From Phymatolithon calcareum (Eukaryota; Rhodophyta; Florideophyceae; Hapalidiales): DNA of 64,000 bases. Below, in pieces: positions 41,868 through 52,865 of this stretch. Below the pieces are notes generated by a model. It was not told the origin of the DNA, did no database searches, and saw nothing but the letters and a program-made list of their open reading frames with translations. The position numbers and the translations under genes were made by a program. Where the stretch lies: contig OZ345362.1 in NCBI GenBank assembly GCA_977006965.1, positions 1,116,001-1,180,000 of the forward strand, written 5' to 3'. Every line of letters begins with the position of its first letter. Position 1 is the first letter of the stretch.

Positions 41868-42907
41868 TTAGCGACGGCCGGTAGACATGTCCAGGATCCG
41901 ATGAGTGGAGGACGAAAACCTGTCTCGCACATACCCATTCACAAACTCTTTCTCCCGAATTCGAGAGTCATTGTCTTCATCCAGCTTAATAAACTCATCC
42001 CAAGCGAGATCGGGATGAAATCCGATGGGCACGTTGAGCCAACGGAGTGCATTTTGAAATTGTGTAAATGTCATATATCCAGTGTTTGCACTATCAGCGC
42101 GTATGAACACAAGCCGAGCGTTACTTTCAGAAGCCAGGTTGTTAGCAAAAGAAGAAGGCCCAGCCGAACCATTGTACAGCTCCTCTGGTTCAACATTTGC
42201 AGTGTTTTGGGAACGGTGAAGGAGCGGTGTATCCGAGTTAAAAACAGGCAAATGAGATTGAAATGCACTATTTGGATTGTCTACCGGGAAAAGACTAGCA
42301 GACGAAGATTCCTCGTAGACAGGTGAAGGAGATTGCGGAGGCATCGAAGCATGGTGAGTCAGATCATTCACCAGAGAATGTCCAGTTTCCTGAACCTCCG
42401 AAGGAAAAGACAGCACAGTTGGGACGAAGATGATGCCAACGGTTGGATGTTGGTACGGCGAGTATAGCACTTGAGCAGAGTTCAGAAATGTGTTCGGGAG
42501 GTGTGGCATTCTCTCTCCAGCTGGTTGTATGCGGTACTGGTGGCCCTCGCTTGTCGGCATTACCGGCACTACAGCCGAATTCGGGCGCATGGGGTGGAAT
42601 ACATGTTGCAGGTACACATTCGAAATGGTTTGACCAGAACCAGGATTGGGATCGCAAGCATGCATTTCCATGCTTCGGGCTCTTGGGTGCACCTGTGACA
42701 TGCCGAAAGACTGCTGCGTCGACAGCAGTTGCTCTGCGCCATACGTGGATGCGGCTATGTCTTGCGGTCCGGAGTATGGTGACGATGAAACCCACTCTTG
42801 TGCCAATGGCAGAGATTGGACTGTGTGAGTTTCTGGTTGATGGGTGGAGTGACTTGGAGTGGTCTGCAGTAGCTCGGATGAACACAGAAAGTTCTCATCT
42901 GTAGACA
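41868..42907 (-). pseudogene. Left-arm EF-hand gene copy lacking promoter and start codon
   Basis: From the LSTDENFLC segment to the stop it encodes the same residues as 43526-44565 (apparently identical over the last 312 codons). The first 21 codons, the 5' UTR and the TATA box of the right copy are missing. The junction at about 42908-42910 shares TGC with both deletion ends. Reading upstream there is no ATG before an in-frame TAG, so normal translation could only begin at an internal Met around residue 91. The AATAAA downstream is retained. It could still be transcribed antisense to nothing, or act as a donor for gene conversion. Confidence 0.9.
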
Positions 42908-43358
42908 GCAGTACACGATCTTGTCCGATGCGTCCAATGTCAAACTATTTTTTAAATATATATTTGAAACGTGACAATCATTGTCTGGACGCGTCTATGA
43001 TCATCATAGACTCCATTTTACTGCGAGCCGCGGCTCGCAGTAAACAGGCGTTTATGATTGGCCATTGAAATATATGTATGAAACTGCTGACAGCAAGGGA
43101 GGGTCTTCGAAGTCCCTCCGATGCGCGCATCTTCGAAGTATCTTCGAAGTCCCTCCGAGCCGCGGCTCGCAGTAAAATGGAGTCTATGATGATCATAGAC
43201 GCGTCCAGACAATGATTGTCACGTTTCAAATATATATTTAAAAAATAGTTTGACATTGGACGCATCGGACAAGATCGTGTACTGCACTCTGCACGGACTG
43301 TTTCACACGGAGCGTGGAAGTGCGCTCGACAACATGGTTATCTTCGCGTTGATTACGA

Positions 43359-43366
43359 TATATAAA
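43359..43366 (+). promoter_or_regulatory. Probable TATA box of the intact EF-hand gene
   Basis: TATATAAA lies 96 bp upstream of the ATG at 43462, inside the 240-bp segment absent from the left arm. The position implies a 5' UTR of roughly 60-70 nt. Confidence 0.55.
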
Positions 43367-43461
43367 ACACCATAAAACACTTAGCCTAAGAACGAGACGA
43401 TCAACAGCCCTCAACCTCCAAGACGCCGGTCTGAACAACTTCAACTCCTTCCATTTTCATC

Positions 43462-44565
43462 ATGTCTCAATTTCAGGTTCCTGCTTCACCACGTTCACCA
43501 ACCGCACCTGTGCCTTCAGATATGCTGTCTACAGATGAGAACTTTCTGTGTTCATCCGAGCTACTGCAGACCACTCCAAGTCACTCCACCCATCAACCAG
43601 AAACTCACACAGTCCAATCTCTGCCATTGGCACAAGAGTGGGTTTCATCGTCACCATACTCCGGACCGCAAGACATAGCCGCATCCACGTATGGCGCAGA
43701 GCAACTGCTGTCGACGCAGCAGTCTTTCGGCATGTCACAGGTGCACCCAAGAGCCCGAAGCATGGAAATGCATGCTTGCGATCCCAATCCTGGTTCTGGT
43801 CAAACCATTTCGAATGTGTACCTGCAACATGTATTCCACCCCATGCGCCCGAATTCGGCTGTAGTGCCGGTAATGCCGACAAGCGAGGGCCACCAGTACC
43901 GCATACAACCAGCTGGAGAGAGAATGCCACACCTCCCGAACACATTTCTGAACTCTGCTCAAGTGCTATACTCGCCGTACCAACATCCAACCGTTGGCAT
44001 CATCTTCGTCCCAACTGTGCTGTCTTTTCCTTCGGAGGTTCAGGAAACTGGACATTCTCTGGTGAATGATCTGACTCACCATGCTTCGATGCCTCCGCAA
44101 TCTCCTTCACCTGTCTACGAGGAATCTTCGTCTGCTAGTCTTTTCCCGGTAGACAATCCAAATAGTGCATTTCAATCTCATTTGCCTGTTTTTAACTCGG
44201 ATACACCGCTCCTTCACCGTTCCCAAAACACTGCAAATGTTGAACCAGAGGAGCTGTACAATGGTTCGGCTGGGCCTTCTTCTTTTGCTAACAACCTGGC
44301 TTCTGAAAGTAACGCTCGGCTTGTGTTCATACGCGCTGATAGTGCAAACACTGGATATATGACATTTACACAATTTCAAAATGCACTCCGTTGGCTCAAC
44401 GTGCCCATCGGATTTCATCCCGATCTCGCTTGGGATGAGTTTATTAAGCTGGATGAAGACAATGACTCTCGAATTCGGGAGAAAGAGTTTGTGAATGGGT
44501 ATGTGCGAGACAGGTTTTCGTCCTCCACTCATCGGATCCTGGACATGTCTACCGGCCGTCGCTAA
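43462..44565 (+). CDS. EF-hand protein, intact right-arm copy (367 aa)
   Basis: An intronless ORF from ATG (context ATCATGT). Residues 1-~285 are Pro/Ser/Gln/His rich and look disordered, with two recognisable blocks: AQVLYSPYQHP and VGIIFVPTVLSF (~166-190). A C-terminal EF-hand pair follows. Loop 1 (DSANTGYMTFTQ, ~293-304) is degenerate at its last position. Loop 2 (DEDNDSRIREKE, ~331-342) has Asp at 1, 3 and 5, Ile at 8 and Glu at 12, a canonical calcium loop apart from Ser at position 6. There is no signal peptide or membrane segment, so a cytosolic or nuclear calcium-responsive protein is likely. Two paralogous remnants lie at 39.3 and 60.5 kb. The biological role is unknown. Confidence 0.8.
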   Translation: MSQFQVPASPRSPTAPVPSDMLSTDENFLCSSELLQTTPSHSTHQPETHTVQSLPLAQEWVSSSPYSGPQDIAASTYGAEQLLSTQQSFGMSQVHPRARSMEMHACDPNPGSGQTISNVYLQHVFHPMRPNSAVVPVMPTSEGHQYRIQPAGERMPHLPNTFLNSAQVLYSPYQHPTVGIIFVPTVLSFPSEVQETGHSLVNDLTHHASMPPQSPSPVYEESSSASLFPVDNPNSAFQSHLPVFNSDTPLLHRSQNTANVEPEELYNGSAGPSSFANNLASESNARLVFIRADSANTGYMTFTQFQNALRWLNVPIGFHPDLAWDEFIKLDEDNDSRIREKEFVNGYVRDRFSSSTHRILDMSTGRR

Positions 44566-44672
44566 GGCTCGCCGTCGTGTACCTGCATCTGGCACGCACA
44601 AGAACATCTCTCTTCTTCTAGTGTAGGATAGGCATCCGCATTTTACTTCTTCTACAGCTCTCGTCTGTCGTC

Positions 44673-44678
44673 AATAAA
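44673..44678 (+). terminator. PolyA signal of the EF-hand gene
   Basis: AATAAA 108 bp after the stop codon. It is also conserved in the left arm. Confidence 0.55.
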
Positions 44679-44782
44679 AGGAATAGCTTTCCATTTCATG
44701 GTGATGCTTGGGAGTGATTGGCATGACTTGCCAGTTCATTTGCAAATTCGACACCCACGGTTTGATAAAGGATGCATATTTT

Positions 44783-44870
44783 CAGTGTCACTATTTTTCG
44801 CGTCTGTGTCACAAATCGCGAAAAAGACATTTCAGTGTCACTACGTTGAAAATGACTCGTCAGTGTCACC
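44783..44870 (+). repeat. Iteron-like array L (CAGTGTCAC, four copies)
   Basis: CAGTGTCACT at 44783, TGTGTCAC at 44804, CAGTGTCACT at 44833 and CAGTGTCACC at 44861: spacing about 21, 29 and 28 bp. It starts immediately outside the EF-hand palindrome and upstream of the P-like transposase region. The same motif recurs at 50753-50853 and inverted at 59523-59646. Confidence 0.7.
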
Positions 44871-45352
44871 AGGGGATTGTGAGGGGGGGAGAAACGCCGA
44901 CTTTCCAAGTTAAATAAATTTAATTTTGAAAGATACCACTTCGTGTGCGGACTGGATTTTGAGTCAATTAGATAATCAAATTGTTTTCGACTAAGTAGGG
45001 TAGTGACAATGCTGCGACGGCTCCGTCTTGTTGTGTCCGCCAATAGGCTGGTGACAGGACACGATTGACTGTGAAGTGCATTACGTCAGTACGCTAAAAG
45101 TTGACGAGACGCTCTTCACGACGGTGCGAATTTTTGGCACGTGTGAGGACATACAGTGAAAACTCAAGGACGTATGTGCACGTGAAAGGTGGAATTTCCG
45201 CAATTTTCAGTCGAGAAGGGGATTTTTTCTCGAAGAGGAGGAGCAGTTGCGGCGATCCACTTCCTGTAACTCGTCATCGATCCGATGGAGGGTGAAAGCG
45301 CGACGCCCGTTGTTCCGCGGATTTGGCTCGAAAGCGAAACGCCACTGTGCAG

Positions 45353-46075
45353 ATGGCGGGAATGTGTTTCGGAACCTTCTTTTCGATTGCGTGCTCGTGT
45401 GAGCGCTACTGCGCGTTGATTGATGGTTTCCTCGTTCTGCCCCTGAGCGTCGTTCCGTTACTGTCCCGAAGACACATTGAAGTGCACAACTACAACATTC
45501 ACATGAGTGTTGCGAGGTCATCACGTGTTAGATGGCGACGTTTTGAGGTTCATTCGGTGGTGCATTTTCATGGATCATCCTCTCAGCGACGGGTGTACGT
45601 GCTGTCCACTGGGCGTGCCCCAGTACTCGATCCGGCGCATAAATTGGCATTAGAGTCGAACTGCATGGGCGTCGGCCTCTCGACAGTTCAGGTCAACGTG
45701 CCTGTGGGTCTGCACTTGGTGTTTAGAAGTACTCTCGCTGGCGAAAGACGCTGGAATCACGTGCGCAGAGGGGCTGATTGTAATGGACGACATCTTTGGA
45801 ATGTCGTGTGCGGTGCTGATCCTCGAGCAAACCGGATGTCTGTTTCTACTGCAACGACTAGAGTACTGCTTCCAGTGGTTGCCGTCAGTCTACAGTCCTT
45901 CTTGCGACGCCTAGAGACGCTGGGAGGATACGCAGGCACAGAAACCTGGGTATCGCCCGCGGATCTATTCACGAGTCGGGTGCCAAATTGGTTCACTCAG
46001 TTCCTACAAAGCTCTCGCGCAAGACCGCATGTTCGGGCCGAAACAAATTGCAGTGGTAGTTCTAGCGAATCTTAG
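45353..46075 (+). CDS. Unrecognised ORF upstream of P-like transposase (240 aa)
   Basis: First ATG of a frame open from 45323. It encodes a Val/Arg/Ser-rich protein with several strand-like segments (RRHIEVHNYNIHM, RRVYVLSTGRAP, VQVNVPVGLHLVF). No zinc finger or known domain is recognised. It is in the same orientation as the following transposase frame and ends 59 bp before it (AGGTGAG at the end resembles a splice donor, so an intron joining the two is conceivable). It is probably part of the same mobile element; the function is unknown. Confidence 0.35.
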   Translation: MAGMCFGTFFSIACSCERYCALIDGFLVLPLSVVPLLSRRHIEVHNYNIHMSVARSSRVRWRRFEVHSVVHFHGSSSQRRVYVLSTGRAPVLDPAHKLALESNCMGVGLSTVQVNVPVGLHLVFRSTLAGERRWNHVRRGADCNGRHLWNVVCGADPRANRMSVSTATTRVLLPVVAVSLQSFLRRLETLGGYAGTETWVSPADLFTSRVPNWFTQFLQSSRARPHVRAETNCSGSSSES

Positions 46076-46134
46076 GTGAGAGAAGACGCCGAGGGCGGGA
46101 GCAGCTAACCGCAACACCACACGAATTATTCGAA

Positions 46135-48462
46135 GTGCGGAAAGAGACCAAACGCCTAACCGAGACAGCACATGAATTATTCGAAATGCAGAAAGAGGCC
46201 AAACGCCTTCGGCTGCAGAATAAGCGTCTGAGGGCCTGTGTGGATCAGGCAGAGGAGGCTCTGCATCTCCCTGCAATGTTTTTGAGCACACCCTCATCTT
46301 TTGATGGAGGTTCTGCGGCGAATCCCCGTGGTGTCATAAACATGGAGCTAGTCTCCGTGTACATAACCCGAGCACGCGCGACTGGGATTGTTCCATCAGT
46401 GGGTCTGAGCTTCGTCGGGTGGTTTTTGAAGAACAGCATGAGTACAAAGAATCAGTGGCGTTAGTCCGAAACCAATTTGGCGTTCTTCTCCAATCTTCAG
46501 GCGCGCGTTGGCATGCACAATTCTAAATACCTGTCCACTGAACTTGGATTCCCGTCGCTGAGAACGCTCCATCGAATGTCAGGTATCGATGTGCGCGATG
46601 TGCTGTTCTCGTCGTCATCTGGCGTGCGGCGCTTAGAACAGTGCTTCGATGAGCACCCACAAATTCCGCGGCGAGTCATTATACAGCACGATGGAATCCA
46701 TCTGCGTCAGCGAGTAACATGGACAAAGCAAGATACTTTTCTCGGCTTCGTCTCTCTACGTTATAACATTGCGCACTATTTGGTGAACGAGCCCGAGCAT
46801 CGTGATATATATCTCGCGCATACAGCGGAAGTACACATGCTCCCCGTCGTACACTCTGAGATTAAACATGTCGTCCGAATTTCCCCGTGTGCACAAACTC
46901 AGAGTGCACTGAACTACCTGGAGGTCTTCGACGAGCTACTTGAACGTCTGGACTGCAACAGTATCACAGTTGTCGCTCTATGTTTCGACGCGGCGACGCC
47001 TGTCATCAGGGGACTGAAACAACTTTCTAGTTGTGAGCCGGACAGACAAGGCTCGGAACAGGCACCAGAGGATGCGCCGCTTCAAGCGCGAGAGCGAAAA
47101 GAGAGCAACGGCGAAGTGAACGAGAGTGCAGGTGGGTGCGGCAAGGAGGTGGCGAACGATTTAGTTCAATTGTTCGTACACCAACAACAAAGGAACAACC
47201 GTCGGGCAATTACGATATTCGGAACGACTACCTGCTCGACAGTATCGAGCGCGCGCATGACAGGTTTCCTGCCTACATACGTGACCTCTATTCGCGACAA
47301 GCCATTTTCGTTGTAGAGATTCCGCCAACCTCCAGAAACGGGATAGAAATATACTTTACTCCACACGAAAAGCGCATCAGTTCGTCGCCGTGCAAGACGA
47401 GGAGGGGCTAATTCGACTGAACTGGCAGCACATGGCGTGCTTGAGCGAAGAGGATAGGAGTTCATAGCTCCGTGGACTGCCCGAGCAAGAGCCCCTTCTC
47501 ACTGACACCTTCGTAAACTTAAGTTCATGGGGTAAGATGTCAGTTACCGGGGCTCTTGAAGTCCACAGCCCGAGAGTAGTATCCGCGCTCCGTCGGAAAG
47601 CCGCCACCGTGTCATGAAATGTGTTGCGGCGAGAACTCCGGGCTCTTGCGAAGCATCTTGAAGTTGGTCGTGCTCGATTCGACGTGTGTCGATCGAAAAT
47701 GCTCAATGCGCTGCGAAAAGAACAATCGAGAAAGGCCCTTACTTCTTACGATACGCCAGCCGTGAGTCTGCTTACCCAGTTGGAGAGTTATTATGTGCGG
47801 CAAATACTGCACGGGAGAGCAAACACACGCTTGACAGTAAGGACGGAACTACTATCAACATCTGGCGCGATGAGATGCTTCATCATGCGCGAGACACGAT
47901 TGATGCCTGTCAATTGCTATGTCGTCCTCACACGCGTTTCAACCGAGCCACTGGAGTCATTGTTCACTTATGTAAGACAAAATAACGAGGGAAGCAGGTA
48001 ATCCGACCATGGACCAATTAATACTTCCGACGCCACACAACTCGACGCGCGAGTTCGAACACACTTCCGTGCATCAATGGCAACTTGGAGCCTGAGCGCC
48101 AAGAAGAAAATTTTAAGGAGATCTTCCTTGCAGACTCTGTCGTGGGCGAGGATCCCACATTCTCTATGGCATCCATCGTACGTGTATTGAAAGCAGAAAG
48201 ACATCGAAGAGCCAAAGACGACGCGACAGTGACCACGACTATGAACGCTGCAAAGAGTGAAAGTGCTCTGTCTCACGATATGCGCTCAATGCAGATCACC
48301 GCACGGATTTGTGGGGCCCTCCTCACATTAGAGCAAAAGAAGCTCTCGAAAATCGTAGAAAGATTGACCAAGCGATGCGAACGTAATCCTGCGAACCTTC
48401 GCAAATCTTTGCAAGAGAACTTGCGAATCGCTGGCGTTGATCTGACGCAGATCAACGAATAG
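46135..48462 (+). pseudogene. Decayed P-element-like (THAP9-type) transposase
   Basis: The N-terminal coiled coil contains a tandem 16-residue duplication (ETAHELFE-type unit). It continues in the same frame through a TAG at 46462-46464 to 47316 with IIQHDGIHLRQRV and VVALCFDAATPVIRGL, which could be acidic catalytic positions. After a frameshift come NWQHMACLSEED and WGKMSVTGALEVHSPRVVSALR. Then LTRVSTEPLESLFTYVRQNNEG resembles the conserved SQDXLEXFFSXIR motif near the C-terminus of P-element and THAP9 transposases. The frame 48085-48462 is probably the tail. At least one stop and two or three frame changes show inactivity. The family is inferred from motif order. Confidence 0.5.
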
Positions 48463-48774
48463 TCACTGCCAAGACAAGCCCTAGAACGCATTGCCGAAGT
48501 TTATGCGGATATAAGAGGGATTGGGCTGCAGGAGGGGCTCACTTACCTCAACGAAAACATTCTGCTGCTATTTTACTGTCGGGTTCTTAAAAGTACAAGT
48601 TGGCATACTGGCTGTGGTCGGTTTGTTCCCTGTCAAAACGCCGAGGGCGCCGCTTCACGGGGACCTTTATAGAAAAAGAATTGGATCAAAGGATGACTTG
48701 GCAATATGAAAAATGGATCAATGAAAGAATCTGGAAGCCGCGAAGCGTCTTCCTAGCCCGCCACCCTGCTTACA

Positions 48775-48955
48775 CTGTAAGCACCCGTAAGCAGTGTAGA
48801 GCAGCCGTAAGCTGTAAGCAGCGGTTCTAGGGTTTGCCCTTGGTGATCCTTCATGGTGTAAGTACGCATCAAAACCCACGGTACTGCAATGACTGTAATG
48901 CTATTTGTAAGGTCTTGCTGTAAATGCAAGCTGTAATGACAAGTTGAAGAGAGCT
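48775..48955 (+). repeat. Cluster of GTAAGC / CTGTAA short repeats
   Basis: TGTAAGC or CTGTAA occurs about nine times in 180 bp (CACTGTAAGCACCCGTAAGC, then CTGTAAGCAGCGG, CTGTAATGCTATT, GCTGTAAATGCAAGCTGTAA). It is a short irregular repeat cluster downstream of the P-like ORF, possibly subterminal transposon repeats. Confidence 0.5.
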
Positions 48956-49404
48956 ATTTGTATAGGAGTATGATAGTGGCGTTGGACGCCACATTTACTC
49001 AATTGCTGTCATCCGAATTCACGCGATTGAAGTCGTCGTGCGCAGCAAGGAGAACGCACAACGCCTACCGTCAATATTGGGACGGTTATTCGAGCAAGAG
49101 CGCAGTGCATATGAACATTCGGGCGGCGCGTCAGACGTAATTCAGCGCGTTATTGCGCGCTTTCGAAACTCTTCTTGTCTTAGTCTACGGGCCACCATGA
49201 ACGAGAAATACGCAGTCTAGTCCCCTTCTCGAGCGGCGTCGCAGCAAGGCACGTTCTTTGCGCTAAGTCCACGCTTTGCTGTAAAATCAGAGGAGGCCGC
49301 TACCAAATCGAGACATCGTTGAGATACATTTTCAGAAACTGAAACCATAGGCGCGGCGACATCTACTGCCGAACAACATCATTAAACACGATATACTCTG
49401 AAAT

Positions 49405-50524
49405 TCACTCTGCCTTTTCGCCTGTTCGCAAAAACTGACGCACACGTTCGTTCAGTGCACTAACCTGCTGACATCCAATCGCTATCGCCACACCCTGTTC
49501 TGCCGCTGCAACATCGCGGCGTATTGCAAATGTTCTGCTTATTTCCCCGAAACTGTACAGAGCATGGGCATCGGCGAATTGCAGCCGAAGAAGAAACTCC
49601 AAACCAGCAGCGCCTTTCTTTGCCGCCGAAGCACTCAATGAAGACAAAGCCAACATCCGTGAATGCAGCTCTACCCAGTAACTATACTGGTAGCTCAGTA
49701 GTGCGCTTACACCTTTCGGACTACGAAGCATATCGTGCAGCTCATGTCCAATGTCTCTCAACCCATCAACACTCTCTAGCCGCAATACACAAAGAGCTGT
49801 TGGAAAGCTCTCGTCTACCTCTGAGCGAGGAAACAGAAACCCGAAAGCGCGGTAGATTAACATCCACGAAACGCAATCCAATCTCGACCATTGCCTCTTC
49901 AGCTGGAATTTGAGAGCCGGCTGCGACCCAAGCTGTGTCAAGCGCGCGTACGATGTCTGTTCGGAGGCGCCCACAGGTTGGCAGAAGCGACGAGCCGGCA
50001 CTATTCGCCCCATGCAGTGGTTGAACATCAGTCGTCGCGACTTCCTCTACCAGAATAGTATCAACCCCTCCGCATTCGTACGCAGCCGCTATCGGCGAGT
50101 CGGCCACGCGCGAGGTTCCTGACTCAGGGAAGTTCTTGTTGTCCATCCCAAGGGAGCAGCCAATCTCATTTGTCGCCATATCAGCCTCGGACGCTTCGTC
50201 GCTCCTTAAGAAGCGCTCGCCCTCTTCCCCTGTGCCGGCGGAAAATAAAAACCATCGTTGCTGCTTGTCCAAATGAGTTAGACCAGAACGCAGCGCAGCT
50301 TCAAGCACAGGCTCTTTAGACAAGGAGCTGCTTCCGAGGCCATGGTAACCTTGTCCATGTCGAGCGACGAAGAACGCAATTCCGGTTCTTACTCGGCACT
50401 CCTTGCCGTTCAAAAATTGTCCCAGGTGGAGCTCAAAAATTCGAAATAATTCCAGCCCCAAGCTCGAACCTCGGATTACCTCCAGCAAAACTTTGTGCAC
50501 AGCAGGCACAGTGCCCTCGTTCAC
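49405..50524 (-). pseudogene. Unrecognised minus-strand protein with a frameshift
   Basis: Two overlapping minus-strand frames: 50524-49766 (MNEGTVPAVHKVLLEVIRGS...) and 50028-49405, ending EISRTFAIRRDVAAAEQGVA. They read as one ~370-residue protein if a frame change lies in the overlap near 49800-49850. The second part is helical and Ala/Leu rich. No domain is recognised. It lies convergent to the P-like transposase, between iteron arrays L and M, and could be a second gene of that element. Confidence 0.35.
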
Positions 50525-50752
50525 CTTTATTTCCGATTATTTCTCTCCACAAAGCCATTTCTGCAAAGAGAACTGCAGCTATATTATCAGCTCCCAATGT
50601 TCATGCCAACAGACCTCCTTTTTTCCCATTAGAAACATGCATATATGATACATTTTCACATCGCGTGAAAAGCTTCATAGAAATTATATGGACCCATTTT
50701 CAGAAAAGCAGTATGACAACCGGTTTGCGTTATTCCCACTCCTCACAATCCC

Positions 50753-50853
50753 TGATGTCACTAATCTGAAAAACAGTGCGTTGATGTCACAATTTTCCAA
50801 AAATGGCATCTCAGTGTCACTAATCTTCCAAACGGTTCGGCTGTGCCACTAAG
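50753..50853 (+). repeat. Iteron-like array M (TGTCACTAAT, four copies)
   Basis: TGATGTCACTAAT, TTGATGTCACAAT, TCAGTGTCACTAAT and GCTGTGCCACTAAG, spaced about 28-30 bp. The orientation is the same as array L. It lies 240 bp left of the hAT1 left end. Confidence 0.75.
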
Positions 50854-50911
50854 AATTACAAAAGAAGCTAGAAATGTACAATGTTCGATACACAGGTTTT
50901 GAAAAGGTGGA

Positions 50912-50987
50912 AATTCGCTGCATGGACCGAAAAAAGTGGAAAAATTCGCTAAATCGGCACCCCTTGCAAAAACTACTACTCATTATG
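50912..50987 (+). repeat. 76-bp dispersed repeat, copy 2
   Basis: Reverse-complement match of 631-706; see that entry. It lies between array M and the hAT1 terminus. Confidence 0.6.
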
Positions 50988-52865
50988 GTATGAGCTCATG
51001 ACAAATACTGATGTATCGGCGACCAACCATCATCAAACCCGTGTCATAAACAAGTGAATTGTTGTCGTCCTTGACATCCTAACCGAGGATCAAGACAAAG
51101 CATTGGAAAAAATAAATGCTGTTGTAATTATTTAAATAATTGTTCTAATAATTTATTCCTGAGTCGCGAATATTTATTGTATATATTGAGATCGTCGTGG
51201 TTGCGACAATTATTGTATTTATTTGGAAGCATTATTCACTAGATTTTGGCCCAAATAAACCAAATAATTTTCGGGCCAAAATGCTGCCGTGCTCCCCCAG
51301 TGAACGTCCGACTGAGTCTACGTATTCTTGAAGAGAAATGTGATATGTTGGCCATCGATAGCGCATGACTTGTCGGTTGCGGACGCTTCACTTCTCGATC
51401 CGGTTATTGAAGAGTTCCCCCAGGATTCTGAAAATCATGGCGATCCACAGAGTACAACGAGAACTGTGGACCAGGGGAGCACCGTTTGGTAGCAGCCAAG
51501 ATGCCGCGAGTTGTCGGTAAGCGTGTTTGCGGTGAGTTTTTCACGCAGTCGGATCTCAACTCCACTGTGTGAACTTGCAAGTGCGGAATGCGACGGAAAG
51601 TTTATAGACGGGGTTACACGAATTTTGTGAGTCACGTTCAATCCGAGCATCCAAGCGAACTGAACGCTCTATACGCTAAGAACGTGTCGACCACAAATAC
51701 CTCGCAAGTTTCGAGGCCCGTCTCTCTTTTTTATCCCTGCAAAACGTTGCAGGCCCACAGCTGGCTAGAGTTTATCGTCAAAGGCCTGCTGCCGTTTACT
51801 GTCGCCGAGAACCCTATTTAAACTGCTGGTTGTCGATTTGATTGCATGAGCTACAAGACCGTCATGAAGTTCCTCGATGCCCTCACGAAAAGCGTCGAAT
51901 CGAAACTCTCACGTCGTCTTCCGTCGCAATTTGCACTCGTTTTTGACGGTTGGACCGCTGATGATACCCACTATGTCGCGATATTCGCTACCTTTCCCGC
52001 GAATACGACACAAGGTTACAAGTGTTTGTTGGGGTTTTCTCCTTTGGAAGACGAAGAAGGACAGAGCGCGGCTAATCACCGCGAATTTCTCAAGTTCGTA
52101 CTAAGTGTGTTCGGAAAATCGGTATCGAATGTTGTTGCAATCATCGGCGACAACTGCTCGACGACCAAGTTGCTGGCGGACTTATGGGGTGTAAATTTTG
52201 TTGGTTTTGCGAGCCACCGTTTTAATTTGGCCATGAAGGACATGATACGCGAACACCAAGCCATTATTGAGAACGTCAGGGCAATGATGCATAGGCTATC
52301 GTACCCTATACCGGCCGCAAAACTCCGCAACTTTACGCACTTACGTGCCAACTGGAGCAATGTGACACGATGGTCATCGACAGCGCAAATGCTCAAGCGC
52401 TACATGGCTATCAAAGAGTTTCTACATCATCTGAATATTGACGAGGTCTATTCGTTAAGCACACGCCAAAACTGAAAAGTGGAGTCCTTATGCGAGGAGT
52501 TCACTTCATTCGATACAATTACCAAGGCTCTCCAAAATGATGACGTATCGATGGCGGACGCCTCGGTATATTTCGATACGGTGATAGAAGAGTTCCCACA
52601 ACTTTCTGTCCGCTTGGGCCCGACGGCGGCAATCATCTATCACCCTGAATTCGATGCAACGGCTGGAGAAGGCAAGGTCCGCCGTGTACGAGTTGCGTAC
52701 ACTTGGAATATTCAAGAAAGGGTTGACCATCCAAAAGTGCATCAAGGTGTACAAGGCACTAATACAGCCACGTTGGGAATACGCAATGCATCTAACTCCA
52801 TACGACCTTCGCGACTGAAGGGGAGAGCAGGATTTTTTCAGCGCGGGAAAAGTTGGTGAAGAACG

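Larger units (their letters stand above)
41663..44770. repeat. Giant inverted duplication (palindrome) carrying two EF-hand gene copies
   Basis: The left arm is about 41663-43038 and the right arm about 43158-44770, with a central spacer of about 120 bp. Arms are identical across the shared coding region as read. Differences appear toward the outer ends (CACCGTGAAATGG versus CACCATGAAATGG, and a small indel downstream of the gene). The right arm has 240 bp (43286-43525) absent from the left. The innermost arms include GCGAGCCGCGGCTCGC and TATGATCATCATAGA. Homology stops abruptly at about 41663 and 44770. Confidence 0.95.

Noticed and set aside
42443-42904. Plus-strand open frames of 153 and 75 codons in the left palindrome arm (and their mirror images at 43529-43990)
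   Set aside because: They are antisense to the EF-hand coding region, which has recognisable calcium loops, a promoter and a polyA signal. Their duplication simply follows the palindrome.
44783-44870. Regular 28-29 bp repeats as CRISPR or satellite
   Set aside because: The repeated core is only about 10-14 bp, there are just four or five copies, and an inverted partner array exists. Transposon subterminal iterons fit better.
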